Below are positions 30,015 through 38,891 of a DNA stretch of 64,000 nt, piece after piece; the first letter of the stretch is position 1; each line of letters starts with the position of its first letter. The notes beneath the pieces were generated by a model. The model was not told the DNA's origin. It worked only from the letters and a program-made list of their open reading frames with translations, and searched no databases. The DNA comes from OLB7 sp966250335 (GTDB taxonomy: Bacteria > Bacteroidota > Ignavibacteria > OLB7): assembly GCA_966250335.1 (NCBI GenBank), contig CBINGZ010000002.1:1-64000 (forward strand). The letters run 5' to 3'. Both the position numbers and the translations under genes were made by a program.

Positions 30015-30338
30015 TCAATCCCTCAGTGCGTCGACCTCGTCGACGTTGATGGTATTGAATCGCTTATAGATATTCAGAACGATCGCCAGCGCCACCGCTG
30101 CTTCGCATGCGGCAAGGACGATCACGAACAGAGAGGCCACCTGGCCGTTCAGCATCGACGGTCCGTCGGCCGAGCCGAACCGGGAGAACGCGACGAAGTT
30201 GATGTTCGCGGCGTTCAGCACCAGTTCGATCCCCATCAGCAGCATCACCGCGTTCCTCTTGGTGATGATGGCGAAAAGACCGAGCGCGAACAGCATGGCG
30301 CTGATCGTCAGGAAATGCGGTAATGCGATCGAGGGCAT
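30015..30338 (-). CDS. nuoK: NADH-quinone oxidoreductase subunit K
   Basis: NuoK is a small three-helix subunit of the complex I membrane arm. The 107-aa protein matches the family in length and has the conserved MLMGIELVLNAANINFVAF segment with the essential membrane Glu in the second helix and a second conserved acidic residue in the third (VLAACEAAVALAIV). It lies between nuoJ (44 bases upstream) and nuoL. Confidence 0.95.
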   Translation of the reverse strand: MPSIALPHFLTISAMLFALGLFAIITKRNAVMLLMGIELVLNAANINFVAFSRFGSADGPSMLNGQVASLFVIVLAACEAAVALAIVLNIYKRFNTINVDEVDALRD

Positions 30339-30382
30339 TGGTTCTCTCTGTATGAGATTCTATCAGGATGGAATACGATTGC

Positions 30383-30904
30383 TCAGACCGACTCCTCCGA
30401 GCCGAGCCGCTCCGAACGGGCGATCATCGCCGCCCCCACGAGCGCCACCAGAATCGCCACGGCGCTTGCCACGAAGAGGAGGGCGTAATCCCCCACGAAG
30501 AGGGCGCCGATCACCGCGGTCGTGTTCTCCTGCGGCAGCTCGCGCGGCTTCGCCGAACGCCAGAACGGGTTGGTCCAGACGAGCGTCGTCAGCATCGCCC
30601 CCACGGCGCTTGCAACGATCACCGCCGGGAGCATCCTTCCCATCGGAGGACGATCTTCCTTCAGTTTATCGATGTTCGATGTAAGCATCATACCGAAGAG
30701 GAAGAGGACCAGGATGCCGCCGACGTAGATCAGCAGCTGCGTCACCCCGACGAAGTCCGCCCCCAGCAGCACGTAGATCCCGGCCACGCCGAAGAACGTG
30801 AAGACCAGGGCGAACGCGGCGTACGCGATGTTGCGCGAGAACGCCACCACCGCCGCCGAGATGATGCAGATGGCCGCGAAGATGTAGAAAACTATATCGT
30901 ACAT
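30383..30904 (-). CDS. nuoJ: NADH-quinone oxidoreductase subunit J
   Basis: NuoJ is a five-helix complex I membrane subunit. The 173-aa protein shows the typical AFALVFTFFGVAGIYVLLGADFVGVTQLLIYVGGILVLFLF pattern; its conserved helix contains the Tyr and Gly residues needed for the pi-bulge at the E-channel. Length is normal. It is followed closely by nuoK and preceded by nuoI at 94 bases. Confidence 0.95.
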   Translation of the reverse strand: MYDIVFYIFAAICIISAAVVAFSRNIAYAAFALVFTFFGVAGIYVLLGADFVGVTQLLIYVGGILVLFLFGMMLTSNIDKLKEDRPPMGRMLPAVIVASAVGAMLTTLVWTNPFWRSAKPRELPQENTTAVIGALFVGDYALLFVASAVAILVALVGAAMIARSERLGSEESV

Positions 30905-30998
30905 GTCGGTCGTTGATTGCGTGTGAGCCGGGACTCGAAAAGCTCGGCATGCGGAGGAAGGTCGGAAGAGAGGGAGTTCGCCGCGCGGCGATCGCCGA

Positions 30999-31784
30999 TC
31001 ACCCTCCCCCCTCCTTCTTCGCCTTGGCCTCCGCGATCTTCGCCTTCATCGCCGCCAGACGCGCCTCCTTCTCGGAGTCGACGTCGGAGGGAGCGGCGGC
31101 GGCTTCAGCGGCGGGTGCCGGAGCGCCCCCTTCCTTGGCGGCCTTGGCGGCGGCCATCTTCGCCTGCAGCTCTGCAAGCTTGGCGGCCTTGTCGGGGTCG
31201 AGGTTCGCGGGAGCCGCCGCGGGGGCCGCTGCCGCCGGCTTCGGAGCCGCCGCGGCGGGCTTCGCCTCGGCCGGAGCCGCTTTCTTGGCGGCCGCCTCCT
31301 GCTCGGCGATCCCCTCCTTCTCGATCTTCTCGGTGATCTCCTGCGGCGTCAGCGTCACGTAGCTGTAGATCAGGTTGTTCCGCTCCTGCTCCGAGAACTC
31401 GAACACATCGGTCATCTTGATGCATTCGGTGGGGCAGGGGAAGACGCAGAGCCCGCAGTAGCAGCACTTCGCGATATCGATGTCGAACCGGGTCACCCAG
31501 AGCGCCTTCTTCTTGCCGTTGCTGGTGACGCCGGGGGAATCCCCCTCGATCGCCTTCGCCGTCTCGATCGTGATGCAGTTCACCGGGCAGGCGCGGGAAC
31601 ACTGGTCGCACCCGATGCAGTCATCCATGTTCACGTAAAGGCGATTGCGCGCACGGTCGGGGAGCTCCAGTCGGGCGTGCGGATACTGCACCGTGACCGG
31701 CTTCTTCCAGATGTATGGGACGGTGATCTTCAGGCCGACCATCGTCGTCCGTACACCTTCCCAGATATTCGACATGATGCCCAT
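30999..31784 (-). CDS. nuoI: NADH-quinone oxidoreductase subunit I with Ala/Lys repeat tail
   Basis: NuoI carries clusters N6a and N6b that pass electrons to N2. Both 4Fe-4S motifs are complete: Cys56, 59, 62, 66 and Cys107, 110, 113, 117. The ferredoxin domain ends near residue 150. The protein then continues for over 100 residues in an Ala/Pro/Lys/Glu-rich tail that the usual 150-180-aa NuoI lacks. The tail contains two related coil-like repeats starting near residues 195 (LDPDKAAKLAELQAKMAAAK) and 235 (VDSEKEARLAAMKAKIAEAK). It probably projects from the peripheral arm on the cytoplasmic side. Neighbours are nuoH and nuoJ. Confidence 0.95.
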   Translation of the reverse strand: MGIMSNIWEGVRTTMVGLKITVPYIWKKPVTVQYPHARLELPDRARNRLYVNMDDCIGCDQCSRACPVNCITIETAKAIEGDSPGVTSNGKKKALWVTRFDIDIAKCCYCGLCVFPCPTECIKMTDVFEFSEQERNNLIYSYVTLTPQEITEKIEKEGIAEQEAAAKKAAPAEAKPAAAAPKPAAAAPAAAPANLDPDKAAKLAELQAKMAAAKAAKEGGAPAPAAEAAAAPSDVDSEKEARLAAMKAKIAEAKAKKEGGG

Positions 31785-31922
31785 TTCTGCTCCAGGTCGA
31801 CTGCTGTTGACTGTTGATTCGGCGATACAGAAGGATGACGACCGACGGCGGACGCCATCAAACTCGGACTGCGACAGATCTTCGGGGAGATCCCGAAGGC
31901 CGCTGAAAATATCGGATTGCGT

Positions 31923-33167
31923 CTACGGCCGCGTCCCGCTCTTCGCGCCGGACGATCCGGCCTCGATCGACGAGATCCCGGCCGACGCCGCGGGGACCTT
32001 CTTCTGAAGCCCGGCGTGCTCCGTCGCCGACGGCTTCGGCGAGACGTAGGTCACCCATGCCCCCACCACGATCACGATCACGAACCCGACCGGAAGGAAG
32101 ATCTTCCAGCAGAGATGCATGAGCTGATCGACCCGCAGGCGCGGGAGGGTCCATCGCAGAAGGATCTGCATCAGCACCAGCGCGAAGCTCTTCCCAACGA
32201 ACCAGATCACCCCTTCGATCCCCATCCAGAGCTTCCCCTCCAGCCCGAAATACTGCACGAAGAACTTCGGCAGCGGCGAGTGCCATCCCCCAAGAAAGAG
32301 GGTGACGGCGATGGCGCAGACCACGAACATGTTCGCGTACTCCGCCAGATAGAAGATCGCGTACTTCATGGCGCTGTACTCGGTGTTGTAGCCCGAGACC
32401 AGCTCCGACTCCGCTTCCGGAAGATCGAACGGGACGCGGTTGGTTTCCGCCAGACCGCAGACGTAGATGATCAGGAAGGCGAGCAGGAAGAGAGGGATGA
32501 GGAAGATGCTGAGGCCGGTGCCGGGGGTGGAGATCATTTCGCCGGTCAGGAACGAGACCGTGGAGGTCCCCTTCGGTCCGCCGAAGATATACCAGTTCCA
32601 GAGCCCTCCACCCTGCTGCTCGATGATTCCCTGCATCGAGAGGGTCCCGGCGAACATCACCACCGCCAGCACGATGAAGCCGGCGGGGATTTCATAGCTG
32701 ATGATCTGCGCCACCGAGCGGACGGCGCCGACCAGCGTGTACTTGTTGTTGGAGGCCCATCCCGCCATGAAGATGCCGATCACCACGATCGACGAGACGG
32801 CGATGATGTAGTAGACGCCGACGTTCAGATCCGCCGCGATATAGAAGGGACTGAACGGAACCACCGCGAACGCCGCGAACGACCCCATGAAGACCAGGAA
32901 CGGCGCGATCTGAAAGAGCCACCGATCCGCCTTCCGCGGCCGTATCGACTCCTTCTGCATCAGCTTGACGATATCGGCCAGCGGCTGCAGCAGCCCGTGC
33001 GGGCCCGCCTCCATCGGACCGAGCCGGTGCTGCATGAACGCCGAGAGCTTCAGTTCCCCCAGGATCGCTATCAGCGCGAACACCAGGATGAACACGAGCG
33101 GAAGCGCCGACATGATGATATATGTCAGGACATTATCGCCCAGCAGACCGATGAGGAAATCTTGCAT
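31923..33167 (-). CDS. nuoH: NADH-quinone oxidoreductase subunit H
   Basis: NuoH forms the quinone chamber and links the peripheral and membrane arms of complex I. This 414-aa protein has the family motifs QHRLGPMEAGPHGLLQPLAD, ETNRVPFDLPEAESELVSGYNTEYS and WTLPRLRVDQLMHLCWK, with the acidic loop residues present. It is some 60-80 residues longer than common homologues because of a hydrophilic C-terminal extension ending SGAKSGTRP. An extra polar stretch (IEQQGGGLWNWYIFGGPKG) lies near residue 190. The gene lies between nuoD and nuoI. Confidence 0.95.
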   Translation of the reverse strand: MQDFLIGLLGDNVLTYIIMSALPLVFILVFALIAILGELKLSAFMQHRLGPMEAGPHGLLQPLADIVKLMQKESIRPRKADRWLFQIAPFLVFMGSFAAFAVVPFSPFYIAADLNVGVYYIIAVSSIVVIGIFMAGWASNNKYTLVGAVRSVAQIISYEIPAGFIVLAVVMFAGTLSMQGIIEQQGGGLWNWYIFGGPKGTSTVSFLTGEMISTPGTGLSIFLIPLFLLAFLIIYVCGLAETNRVPFDLPEAESELVSGYNTEYSAMKYAIFYLAEYANMFVVCAIAVTLFLGGWHSPLPKFFVQYFGLEGKLWMGIEGVIWFVGKSFALVLMQILLRWTLPRLRVDQLMHLCWKIFLPVGFVIVIVVGAWVTYVSPKPSATEHAGLQKKVPAASAGISSIEAGSSGAKSGTRP

Positions 33168-33228
33168 AAGGAAGTCCGATGTCGGAAAGAGCGTTCGTGG
33201 AAAGGTCCCGCGTGCCGGCCGGGCGACC

Positions 33229-34431
33229 TCAGCGGTCGACCTCGCCCATGACGAAATCGATCGAGCCCATGATCGCGATGAAATCGGCGATCAGGAATCC
33301 GCGTGTCGCGTCGGGAAGAATGCTGAGGTTCACGAAGCAGGGGGGGCGGACCTTGACCCGGTACGGGTTCGTCCCGTTGGTCGAGAGGATCCTGTACCCC
33401 AGCTCCCCCTTCGATGTCTCGGTGCGGCTGTAGATCTCGCCGGCGGCCGGCTTGATCCTTTTCGGCACATCCTTCTGCACGTCGCCGTGCAGAAGCGACG
33501 GCGTCCTGCGGCAGTCGCGCACCGCCTGCTCCACGATCTTCAGCGACTCCTCCATCTCCCGCATCCGGACCCAGTAGCGGTTGTAGCAGTCCCCAAGGAC
33601 GGCTCCGTCCTTCTGGTGCCCGATCGGGACCTCGAAGTCGAACCTGTCGTAGATGGAGTAGCGGTCGTCGCGACGGATATCCCAGCGGACGCCGCAGGCG
33701 CGGAGCATCGGGCCGGTGATGCCGTAGTTGATGGCGACGTCGGTCGGCATGATCCCCACCCCCATCGTCCGGGTGGTGAAGATCTTGTTGCCGGTGAGGA
33801 GTTCGTTGATCTCCTGAATGGTCGCCCTGAACTGGCCGCAGAAATCCTCGACGTCGTCCAGGAAGGTCGGGTAGAGGTCGTGCGACAGCCCTCCGACCCA
33901 GACATAGTTGTAGAGAAGGCGCGCGCCGCAGAGACGCTCGAAGATGTTGAGGATGATCTCCCGGTCGCGGAAGCAGTAGAGGAAGGGAGTGAACGCCCCG
34001 ACGTCGAGACCGTAGGTGCCGATCCCACCGACCAGGTGAGAGGCGATACGGTTCAGCTCACCGACGATGACGCGGACATACTCGACCTTCTCGGAGACCT
34101 TCACCCCCATGAGCTGTTCCACGGCCAGGGCGAACCCCCAGTCGTTGTTCATCGCCCCCAGGTAATCCATGCGGTCGCAGTAGGGGATCACCTGCGGGTA
34201 GGTCATCGCTTCGCAGTGCTTCTCGAAGCAGCGGTGAAGGTAGCCGAGGTGCGGGATCGCGTCGACGATCTGCTCGCCGTCCAGGACCAGCTCGACCCGG
34301 AACACGCCGTGCGTGGAGGGATGCTGCGGGCCCACATTGAGGACCATCTCCTCCGTGCGGAGCGTCCGCTGCGCGCGTATCGTCTCGACTTGAACGTCGG
34401 GATCGACCACCGGATCTAGTACGTCTGCCAT
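33229..34431 (-). CDS. nuoD: NADH-quinone oxidoreductase subunit D
   Basis: NuoD (49-kDa subunit) shapes the quinone site near cluster N2. The 400-aa protein has the expected NVGPQHPSTHGVFRVELVLDGE opening with the quinone-binding His, and GYLHRCFEKHCEAMTYPQVIPYCDRMDYLGAM, and ends VDFVMGEVDR as the family does. NuoC is a separate gene, so the C-D fusion seen in some bacteria is absent. The gene lies 173 bases after the small membrane-protein gene at 34605-34814, and that gap holds no gene. Confidence 0.96.
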   Translation of the reverse strand: MADVLDPVVDPDVQVETIRAQRTLRTEEMVLNVGPQHPSTHGVFRVELVLDGEQIVDAIPHLGYLHRCFEKHCEAMTYPQVIPYCDRMDYLGAMNNDWGFALAVEQLMGVKVSEKVEYVRVIVGELNRIASHLVGGIGTYGLDVGAFTPFLYCFRDREIILNIFERLCGARLLYNYVWVGGLSHDLYPTFLDDVEDFCGQFRATIQEINELLTGNKIFTTRTMGVGIMPTDVAINYGITGPMLRACGVRWDIRRDDRYSIYDRFDFEVPIGHQKDGAVLGDCYNRYWVRMREMEESLKIVEQAVRDCRRTPSLLHGDVQKDVPKRIKPAAGEIYSRTETSKGELGYRILSTNGTNPYRVKVRPPCFVNLSILPDATRGFLIADFIAIMGSIDFVMGEVDR

Positions 34432-34604
34432 GGTTGTTGCTCCTTCACAGGCGGCACGAAGGCCGCGAAGAACATCGATTGTTCGTAAGGGGGAGATCCC
34501 CCCGCGTATTGCGTTCCGGTCCTGACCGGATTGGAGTTCCGGTATCCCGCCGCGTCGCTCCGCCGCGGGTCCCGATCTCCGGGGGCTTCCCTCTTCGGTG
34601 AAGG

Positions 34605-34814
34605 TCAGCGCCCCTGAAGCTTTCGCTTGAAGTAGCCGTAGAGAACGAACATGCCGAAGGAGGCAATCAGATTGACCCCCGCGGCAACCAGATAATAGAC
34701 CGCATTCTCCGTCCCCGCGCTCAGGAAATAGAGCGTGACGAAGACGATGCAGGCAATCATGCTGAACGCCCCCATGATGAGAAATCCGGCGGCCGGATTC
34801 TTCTGTCCTGCCAT
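34605..34814 (-). CDS. Small two-helix membrane protein inside the nuo operon
   Basis: This 69-aa protein has two hydrophobic segments (about residues 10-32 and 38-58) and a basic C-terminus (YFKRKLQGR). Its ATG shares one base with the nuoC stop codon (TGATG at 34812-34816), which implies translational coupling to nuoC. I do not recognise it as a standard subunit of complex I. Conserved membrane location and coupling suggest an accessory or assembly role, but that is inference. It is a real gene by start, coupling and membrane pattern. Confidence 0.7.
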   Translation of the reverse strand: MAGQKNPAAGFLIMGAFSMIACIVFVTLYFLSAGTENAVYYLVAAGVNLIASFGMFVLYGYFKRKLQGR

Positions 34815-35368
34815 CAGTAGGGTACCTTCATGCCGTTGTAGTAATCGGGGACCTTATAGTCCTTCCGGAGCGGATATCCCACCCAGTCGTCCGGCAGCAG
34901 GATGCGCCGCATATCGGGATGACCGTCGAAGAGAATCCCGAACATATCGTATCCCTCACGCTCGTGCCAGTCGGCCGTGCGCCACACCTGAGCCACCGAG
35001 GGGACCCTCGGGTTCTCCACCGGAACGTAGACGCGGAGCGCGCAGCGATGGATCGTCTTCCATTCATCCCCCACCGGGTGGAGCGCGGACATGTCGTAGA
35101 TGACCCCGAGCTGCCCCTGGTACTCCTCCCCCTTGTACTCGCGGAAGTCGACGCAGGTGAGCAGATTGAGGTTGTTCATCAGGTACGACGGGTCGTCGCG
35201 CAGGTAGAGGCAGACATCCCGCAGCCATTCGGCGCGGACGATGATGAAGGGTGTGCCGGTATCGGCCGGCTCACGCCGCAGCTCGCCGATCATGTCGGAG
35301 AACTTCTCCTTCAGATCGGCATGGATCGCTTCTATCGCAACAGGCTTCATCTGGTAATGTTCGATCAT
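34814..35368 (-). CDS. nuoC: NADH-quinone oxidoreductase subunit C
   Basis: NuoC (30-kDa subunit) is part of the peripheral arm that docks to NuoD. The 184-aa protein shows the family signature VAQVWRTADWHEREGYDMFGILFDGHPDMRRIL and ends with LPDDWVGYPLRKDYKVPDYYNG, as expected. Length is typical. It is followed by the coupled 69-aa gene and preceded by nuoB with an 18-base gap. Confidence 0.95.
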   Translation of the reverse strand: MIEHYQMKPVAIEAIHADLKEKFSDMIGELRREPADTGTPFIIVRAEWLRDVCLYLRDDPSYLMNNLNLLTCVDFREYKGEEYQGQLGVIYDMSALHPVGDEWKTIHRCALRVYVPVENPRVPSVAQVWRTADWHEREGYDMFGILFDGHPDMRRILLPDDWVGYPLRKDYKVPDYYNGMKVPY

Positions 35369-35386
35369 GATAGGGGCGGCGCCGGA

Positions 35387-35893
35387 TTACGCCGGCTGCT
35401 TCACCAGCGATTCGTTCCGCACCTTGTCCCGCAGGCGGATCAACCCTTCCAGCAGCGCCTCCGGGCGGGGCGGGCAGCCGGGGACGTAGACATCCACCGG
35501 GATCACGCGGTCGACCCCCTTCAGCACATGGTAGCCGTGCTCCCAGTAGGGGCCGCCGCAGTTGGCGCAGCTTCCCATCGAGATGACATAGCGGGGATCG
35601 GGCATCTGTTCGTACAGACGCTTGACCCTGGTGGCCATCTTGAGGGTGACCGTTCCGGAGATGATGATCACGTCGGAGTGGCGGGGACTGGGGCGGGGGA
35701 TCACGCCGAAGCGCATCATATCGAAGTTCGAGGCGTTGGCCGCCATGAACTCGATCGCGCAGCATGCGAGACCGAACCCCATCTGCCAGATCGAGCTCAG
35801 ACGCCCCCAGTTCAGGAGCGATTCCACGGAACTGAGCACGAAGTTCCCCGACTCGAACGAATCGACGCTGTCAAGTTTGTTGAGAAGTCCCAT
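35387..35893 (-). CDS. nuoB: NADH-quinone oxidoreductase subunit B
   Basis: NuoB binds cluster N2, the last iron-sulfur centre before quinone. The four ligands are present: the tandem Cys44-Cys45 (GLACCAIEFMAA), Cys109 (SMGSCANCGGPYW) and Cys140 (VPGCPPRPEALLEG). Length (168 aa) is normal. Within the operon it lies between nuoA and nuoC. Confidence 0.97.
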   Translation of the reverse strand: MGLLNKLDSVDSFESGNFVLSSVESLLNWGRLSSIWQMGFGLACCAIEFMAANASNFDMMRFGVIPRPSPRHSDVIIISGTVTLKMATRVKRLYEQMPDPRYVISMGSCANCGGPYWEHGYHVLKGVDRVIPVDVYVPGCPPRPEALLEGLIRLRDKVRNESLVKQPA

Positions 35894-35961
35894 TGATATA
35901 GGCTGAGGGATTCGGATCGCGGGTCGCGCGCACGGCTACCCGAAGAGTGGCCCGGCGGGGC

Positions 35962-36429
35962 TCAGACTCTCTCTGCGGACTGATGTTCGACGGGCGCCGC
36001 CGTTCCGGCGGGCCTGAAGCGCGGCGCGTCGTGGGTGACGAGCGTTTCGAGGCTTGGGAGGACCGGCTTCGGCAGAACCCAGTCGAGATCCCCCTTCTTC
36101 CAGAGATAGGCGTCCCCGACGATCAGGACGGCGATGAAGACCATCCCGAGCCAGAACGCGACCTCCCCCATCTCGCGGAAGACCACCGCCCAGGGGAAGA
36201 GCATCACGAACTCCAGATCGAAGAGAAGGAAGGCGAGAGCGATGACGTAGAAGCGGATGTTGAACCGGATATGGGCAGCGCCCTCCACGTCCTCCCCGCA
36301 TTCATACAGCATGAACTTTTCCCGGCCGGGACGCGAGGGGCGGATAAGCCAGTTCGTGACAAGCCCCCCGGCAACGAAAATTGCGCCAAGGATGAAGAAG
36401 ATGAAGATCTTACCGAACTCGGTTAACAT
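35962..36429 (-). CDS. nuoA: NADH-quinone oxidoreductase subunit A
   Basis: NuoA is a three-helix membrane subunit. The 155-aa protein has the conserved loop (KFMLYECGEDVEGAAHIRFNIRFYVIALAFLLFDLEFVMLFPWA), with the conserved Cys and acidic residues. A C-terminal polar extension of about 35 residues (LPKPVLPSLETLVTHDAPRF onward) is longer than usual. It is the first gene of the 11-subunit nuo operon; AGGA lies a short distance before the ATG. The 120 bases upstream, between it and the rpsA terminator, are AT-rich and must hold its promoter; the best match on this strand is TAAGTTTT at 36491-36498, which is weak. Confidence 0.95.
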   Translation of the reverse strand: MLTEFGKIFIFFILGAIFVAGGLVTNWLIRPSRPGREKFMLYECGEDVEGAAHIRFNIRFYVIALAFLLFDLEFVMLFPWAVVFREMGEVAFWLGMVFIAVLIVGDAYLWKKGDLDWVLPKPVLPSLETLVTHDAPRFRPAGTAAPVEHQSAERV

Positions 36430-36549
36430 GCCGCGCGTCCTGCTGATGTGCCGAAACTTCGCGGAAACCGTGGTCGGTTTCCGTGGTAATAAAACTTACC
36501 GTTACAAGTCGAACAATTATACGAATTAACGTTCACCCGCTCCAAATAG

Positions 36550-36583
36550 AAAAGCCCGCGCAGTAGGAACTGCGCGGGCTTTT
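36550..36583 (-). terminator. Rho-independent terminator of rpsA
   Basis: A 15-base stem (AAAAGCCCGCGCAGT pairing with its complement) closes a 4-base loop at 36565-36568. T-rich sequence follows on either strand, so it can stop transcription both ways. It lies 35 bases after the rpsA stop. Confidence 0.85.
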
Positions 36584-36617
36584 TACGAAAAAACCGACGT
36601 TCGAAGGAAATTCGGGC

Positions 36618-38501
36618 TTACGCCTGGTCCGACGAAGCCTCCTCGTCGTTCCCTGCGGTCACCGGCTCGGCGGCCGGCGGCACGGCGGGAGCCTCTGCCG
36701 GGGGCTCGGCGACCGGCGACTCGGCCGGAGCGTTCGCCTCACCACCCTCGATCACCATGCCGGCCGGCTCCGACTGCGGAACCGGATGCTGGCGGTAGTA
36801 ATCCTCCTGATCCTCCTGCGCGCGTCCCTTCAGCGCCTCGACGGCGGAGAGGACGATCTTCTTCGAATCCTTGTCGAACTCGATCACCTTCAGCGGAAGA
36901 TCATCCCCAACACGGAAGTACTGGGAGATGTTCTTCACCGGAGCGAAGGCGAGCTGCGACGTCGGAACGAAGCCGTCCACCCCGTGCGGAAGCTCCACCA
37001 CGACCCCCTTGTCGATGATCCTCACAACCTTGCCGGTGCTCTCGCTGCCGACCGAGTAGTCGTCCGAGAACTCGTCCCACGGGTTGTTGCTGAGCTGCTT
37101 GTGACCGAGCGAGATGCGGCGCTGCTCCGGGTCGATCCCGAGCACCACCACGTTCAGCTCCTGTCCCTTCTTGACCATCTCCCCCGGATGACGGAGCTTC
37201 TTGGTCCAGCTCAGGTCGCTGATATGGACGAGGCCGTCCACACCCGGCTCCAGCTCCACGAAGACGCCGAAGTTCGCCAGGTTCCGGACGATGCCGTTGT
37301 GGGTCGAACCGATCGGGTACTTCTCCAGGAGCGCCGACCAGGGATCGGGCTCCAGCTGCTTCATGCCGAGCGAGATCTTCTTGTCGTCCTTGTCGATGTT
37401 CAGCACCTGCACGTCGACCATCTGGCCGAGCGAGACCATCTGCGACGGATGCTTGACGTGCTGCGTCCACGACATCTCGGAGATATGGATCAGACCCTCG
37501 ATTCCCTTCTCGATCTCGACGAAGGCGCCGTAATCGGTAAGCGACACGACCTTGCCGGTGACCCGCTGGCCGACCGAGATCTTCTCGTCGATCGTCTCCC
37601 AGGGGTGCGGCGTGAGCTGCTTGAGACCGAGCGAGATACGCTTGCGGTCCTCGTCGAAGTCCAGAACCACGACCTTGATCGTCTCGTCCAGCTTGACGAC
37701 TTCCGACGGATGGTTGACCCGTCCCCACGAGAGATCGGTGATATGGACGAGACCGTCGACACCGCCGAGATCGACGAAGACGCCGAAGTCGGTGATCGCC
37801 TTGACGGTTCCCTCCAGCACCAGTCCCTTCTCCAGCTTGGCGAGGATCTCCTGGCGCTGGCCGGCGAGGTTCTCCTCCAGCAGCACCTTGTGGGAGACGA
37901 CGACATTTTCATTGGGGTGATTGATCTTCACCACCCTGACATCGAGCTCGCGACCGATGAGGGCATCGAAGTCGCGGACCGGACGGATATCGACCTGCGA
38001 CCCGGGGAGGAACGCATCCAGCCCGAGGAGATCGACGACGAGACCACCCTTGATACGACGGGCGACCTTCGCCTTGAGAACGTCCTGGTTCTCGTAGGAA
38101 CGGATGATCTTGTCCCACACGCGCATGAAATCGGCGCGCTTGCGGCTCAGGATCAGCTTGCCGTCCGAATCCTCCACCTTCTCGAGGTACACCTCAATCT
38201 CGTCGCCCGCCTTCAGCTCGTCCAGGTTGGTGAATTCGCTCCGGGGGATGACGCCTTCCGACTTGAAGCCGATATCGACGGAGACTTCATCATCATTGAT
38301 CTGCACGATCCGTCCCTTGATGATCTCATGTTCGGAGATCTCGCCGAGGGTCGTCTCGTACATCTTGATCAGCTCATCGTACTCCGACATCGAATAATCG
38401 CTGTCCTTGCGGTAGCGGGCATCACTCCCCCGCTTGGCATGGCGCTTGTGTGTGCCGTTGGTCTTGAGGTCCTTCTCTTGAAGCGTGGTCTGTTCAGGCA
38501 T
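36618..38501 (-). CDS. rpsA: 30S ribosomal protein S1
   Basis: S1 delivers mRNA to the 30S subunit through repeated OB-fold (S1) domains. The 627-aa protein has six S1 repeats with typical wording (VDIGFKSEGVIPRSEF, VFVDLGGVDGLVHITDLSW, GAFVEIEKGIEGLIHISEMSW, GVFVELEPGVDGLVHISDLSW, VVVELPHGVDGFVPTSQLAF). I start at the ATG at 38501, preceded by AGGAG six bases upstream; the frame is open further back to 38609 but without a ribosome site. The N-terminus is a basic tail (THKRHAKRGSDARYRK) and the C-terminus is Ala/Pro/Glu-rich. It is a single-gene transcript with its own promoter, long leader and terminator. Confidence 0.96.
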   Translation of the reverse strand: MPEQTTLQEKDLKTNGTHKRHAKRGSDARYRKDSDYSMSEYDELIKMYETTLGEISEHEIIKGRIVQINDDEVSVDIGFKSEGVIPRSEFTNLDELKAGDEIEVYLEKVEDSDGKLILSRKRADFMRVWDKIIRSYENQDVLKAKVARRIKGGLVVDLLGLDAFLPGSQVDIRPVRDFDALIGRELDVRVVKINHPNENVVVSHKVLLEENLAGQRQEILAKLEKGLVLEGTVKAITDFGVFVDLGGVDGLVHITDLSWGRVNHPSEVVKLDETIKVVVLDFDEDRKRISLGLKQLTPHPWETIDEKISVGQRVTGKVVSLTDYGAFVEIEKGIEGLIHISEMSWTQHVKHPSQMVSLGQMVDVQVLNIDKDDKKISLGMKQLEPDPWSALLEKYPIGSTHNGIVRNLANFGVFVELEPGVDGLVHISDLSWTKKLRHPGEMVKKGQELNVVVLGIDPEQRRISLGHKQLSNNPWDEFSDDYSVGSESTGKVVRIIDKGVVVELPHGVDGFVPTSQLAFAPVKNISQYFRVGDDLPLKVIEFDKDSKKIVLSAVEALKGRAQEDQEDYYRQHPVPQSEPAGMVIEGGEANAPAESPVAEPPAEAPAVPPAAEPVTAGNDEEASSDQA

Positions 38502-38884
38502 AACGAACTCCTGCAGTTGTGACACATACCCATGTGTGCCCCGCCGTAGGGAAACGATGACCCCCGTGACGGCAGAACGTCCGGATGTTCGAGCCGCAGT
38601 GTATCGCACCGGTCACCGGGCTGCCGAATCGAACCGCGCGAGACGATGCGGGGTCCGGTCGGTGGCCGGCGATGCTGCTGACTCGACTCCGATTGCCCGA
38701 ACCACCCTGCGTGACCGTCTCATGTCGACACGCGAAGGCGAAGGGCGGGTAAGAGTACAGAATAAACGTGATTGGTTTCTGTTGCTTACTTCGGCAGCCG
38801 TGAACCGCCGGCCCGTCGCGCGGGTCCGGGCGGTCCGTATGTAAAGCCCCCCAACCCGACCTCGGAAAGGCGGGCTAGTTGGGG
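38502..38884 (-). promoter_or_regulatory. Long rpsA leader with a 5' hairpin
   Basis: From the promoter at 38892-38923 to the rpsA start there are about 380 untranslated bases. The RNA would open with a stable hairpin at about 38844-38886: CCCCAAC with CCCG pairs with CGGG and GTTGGGG. Many S1 genes are autoregulated through their leader, so this is a candidate control region. No convincing open frame is present in it. Confidence 0.4.
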
Positions 38885-38891
38885 AAGCTTG

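Noticed and set aside
36786..38522. 578-aa plus-strand frame
   Set aside because: Antisense shadow of rpsA, with shadow-type Asp/His/Leu-rich composition.
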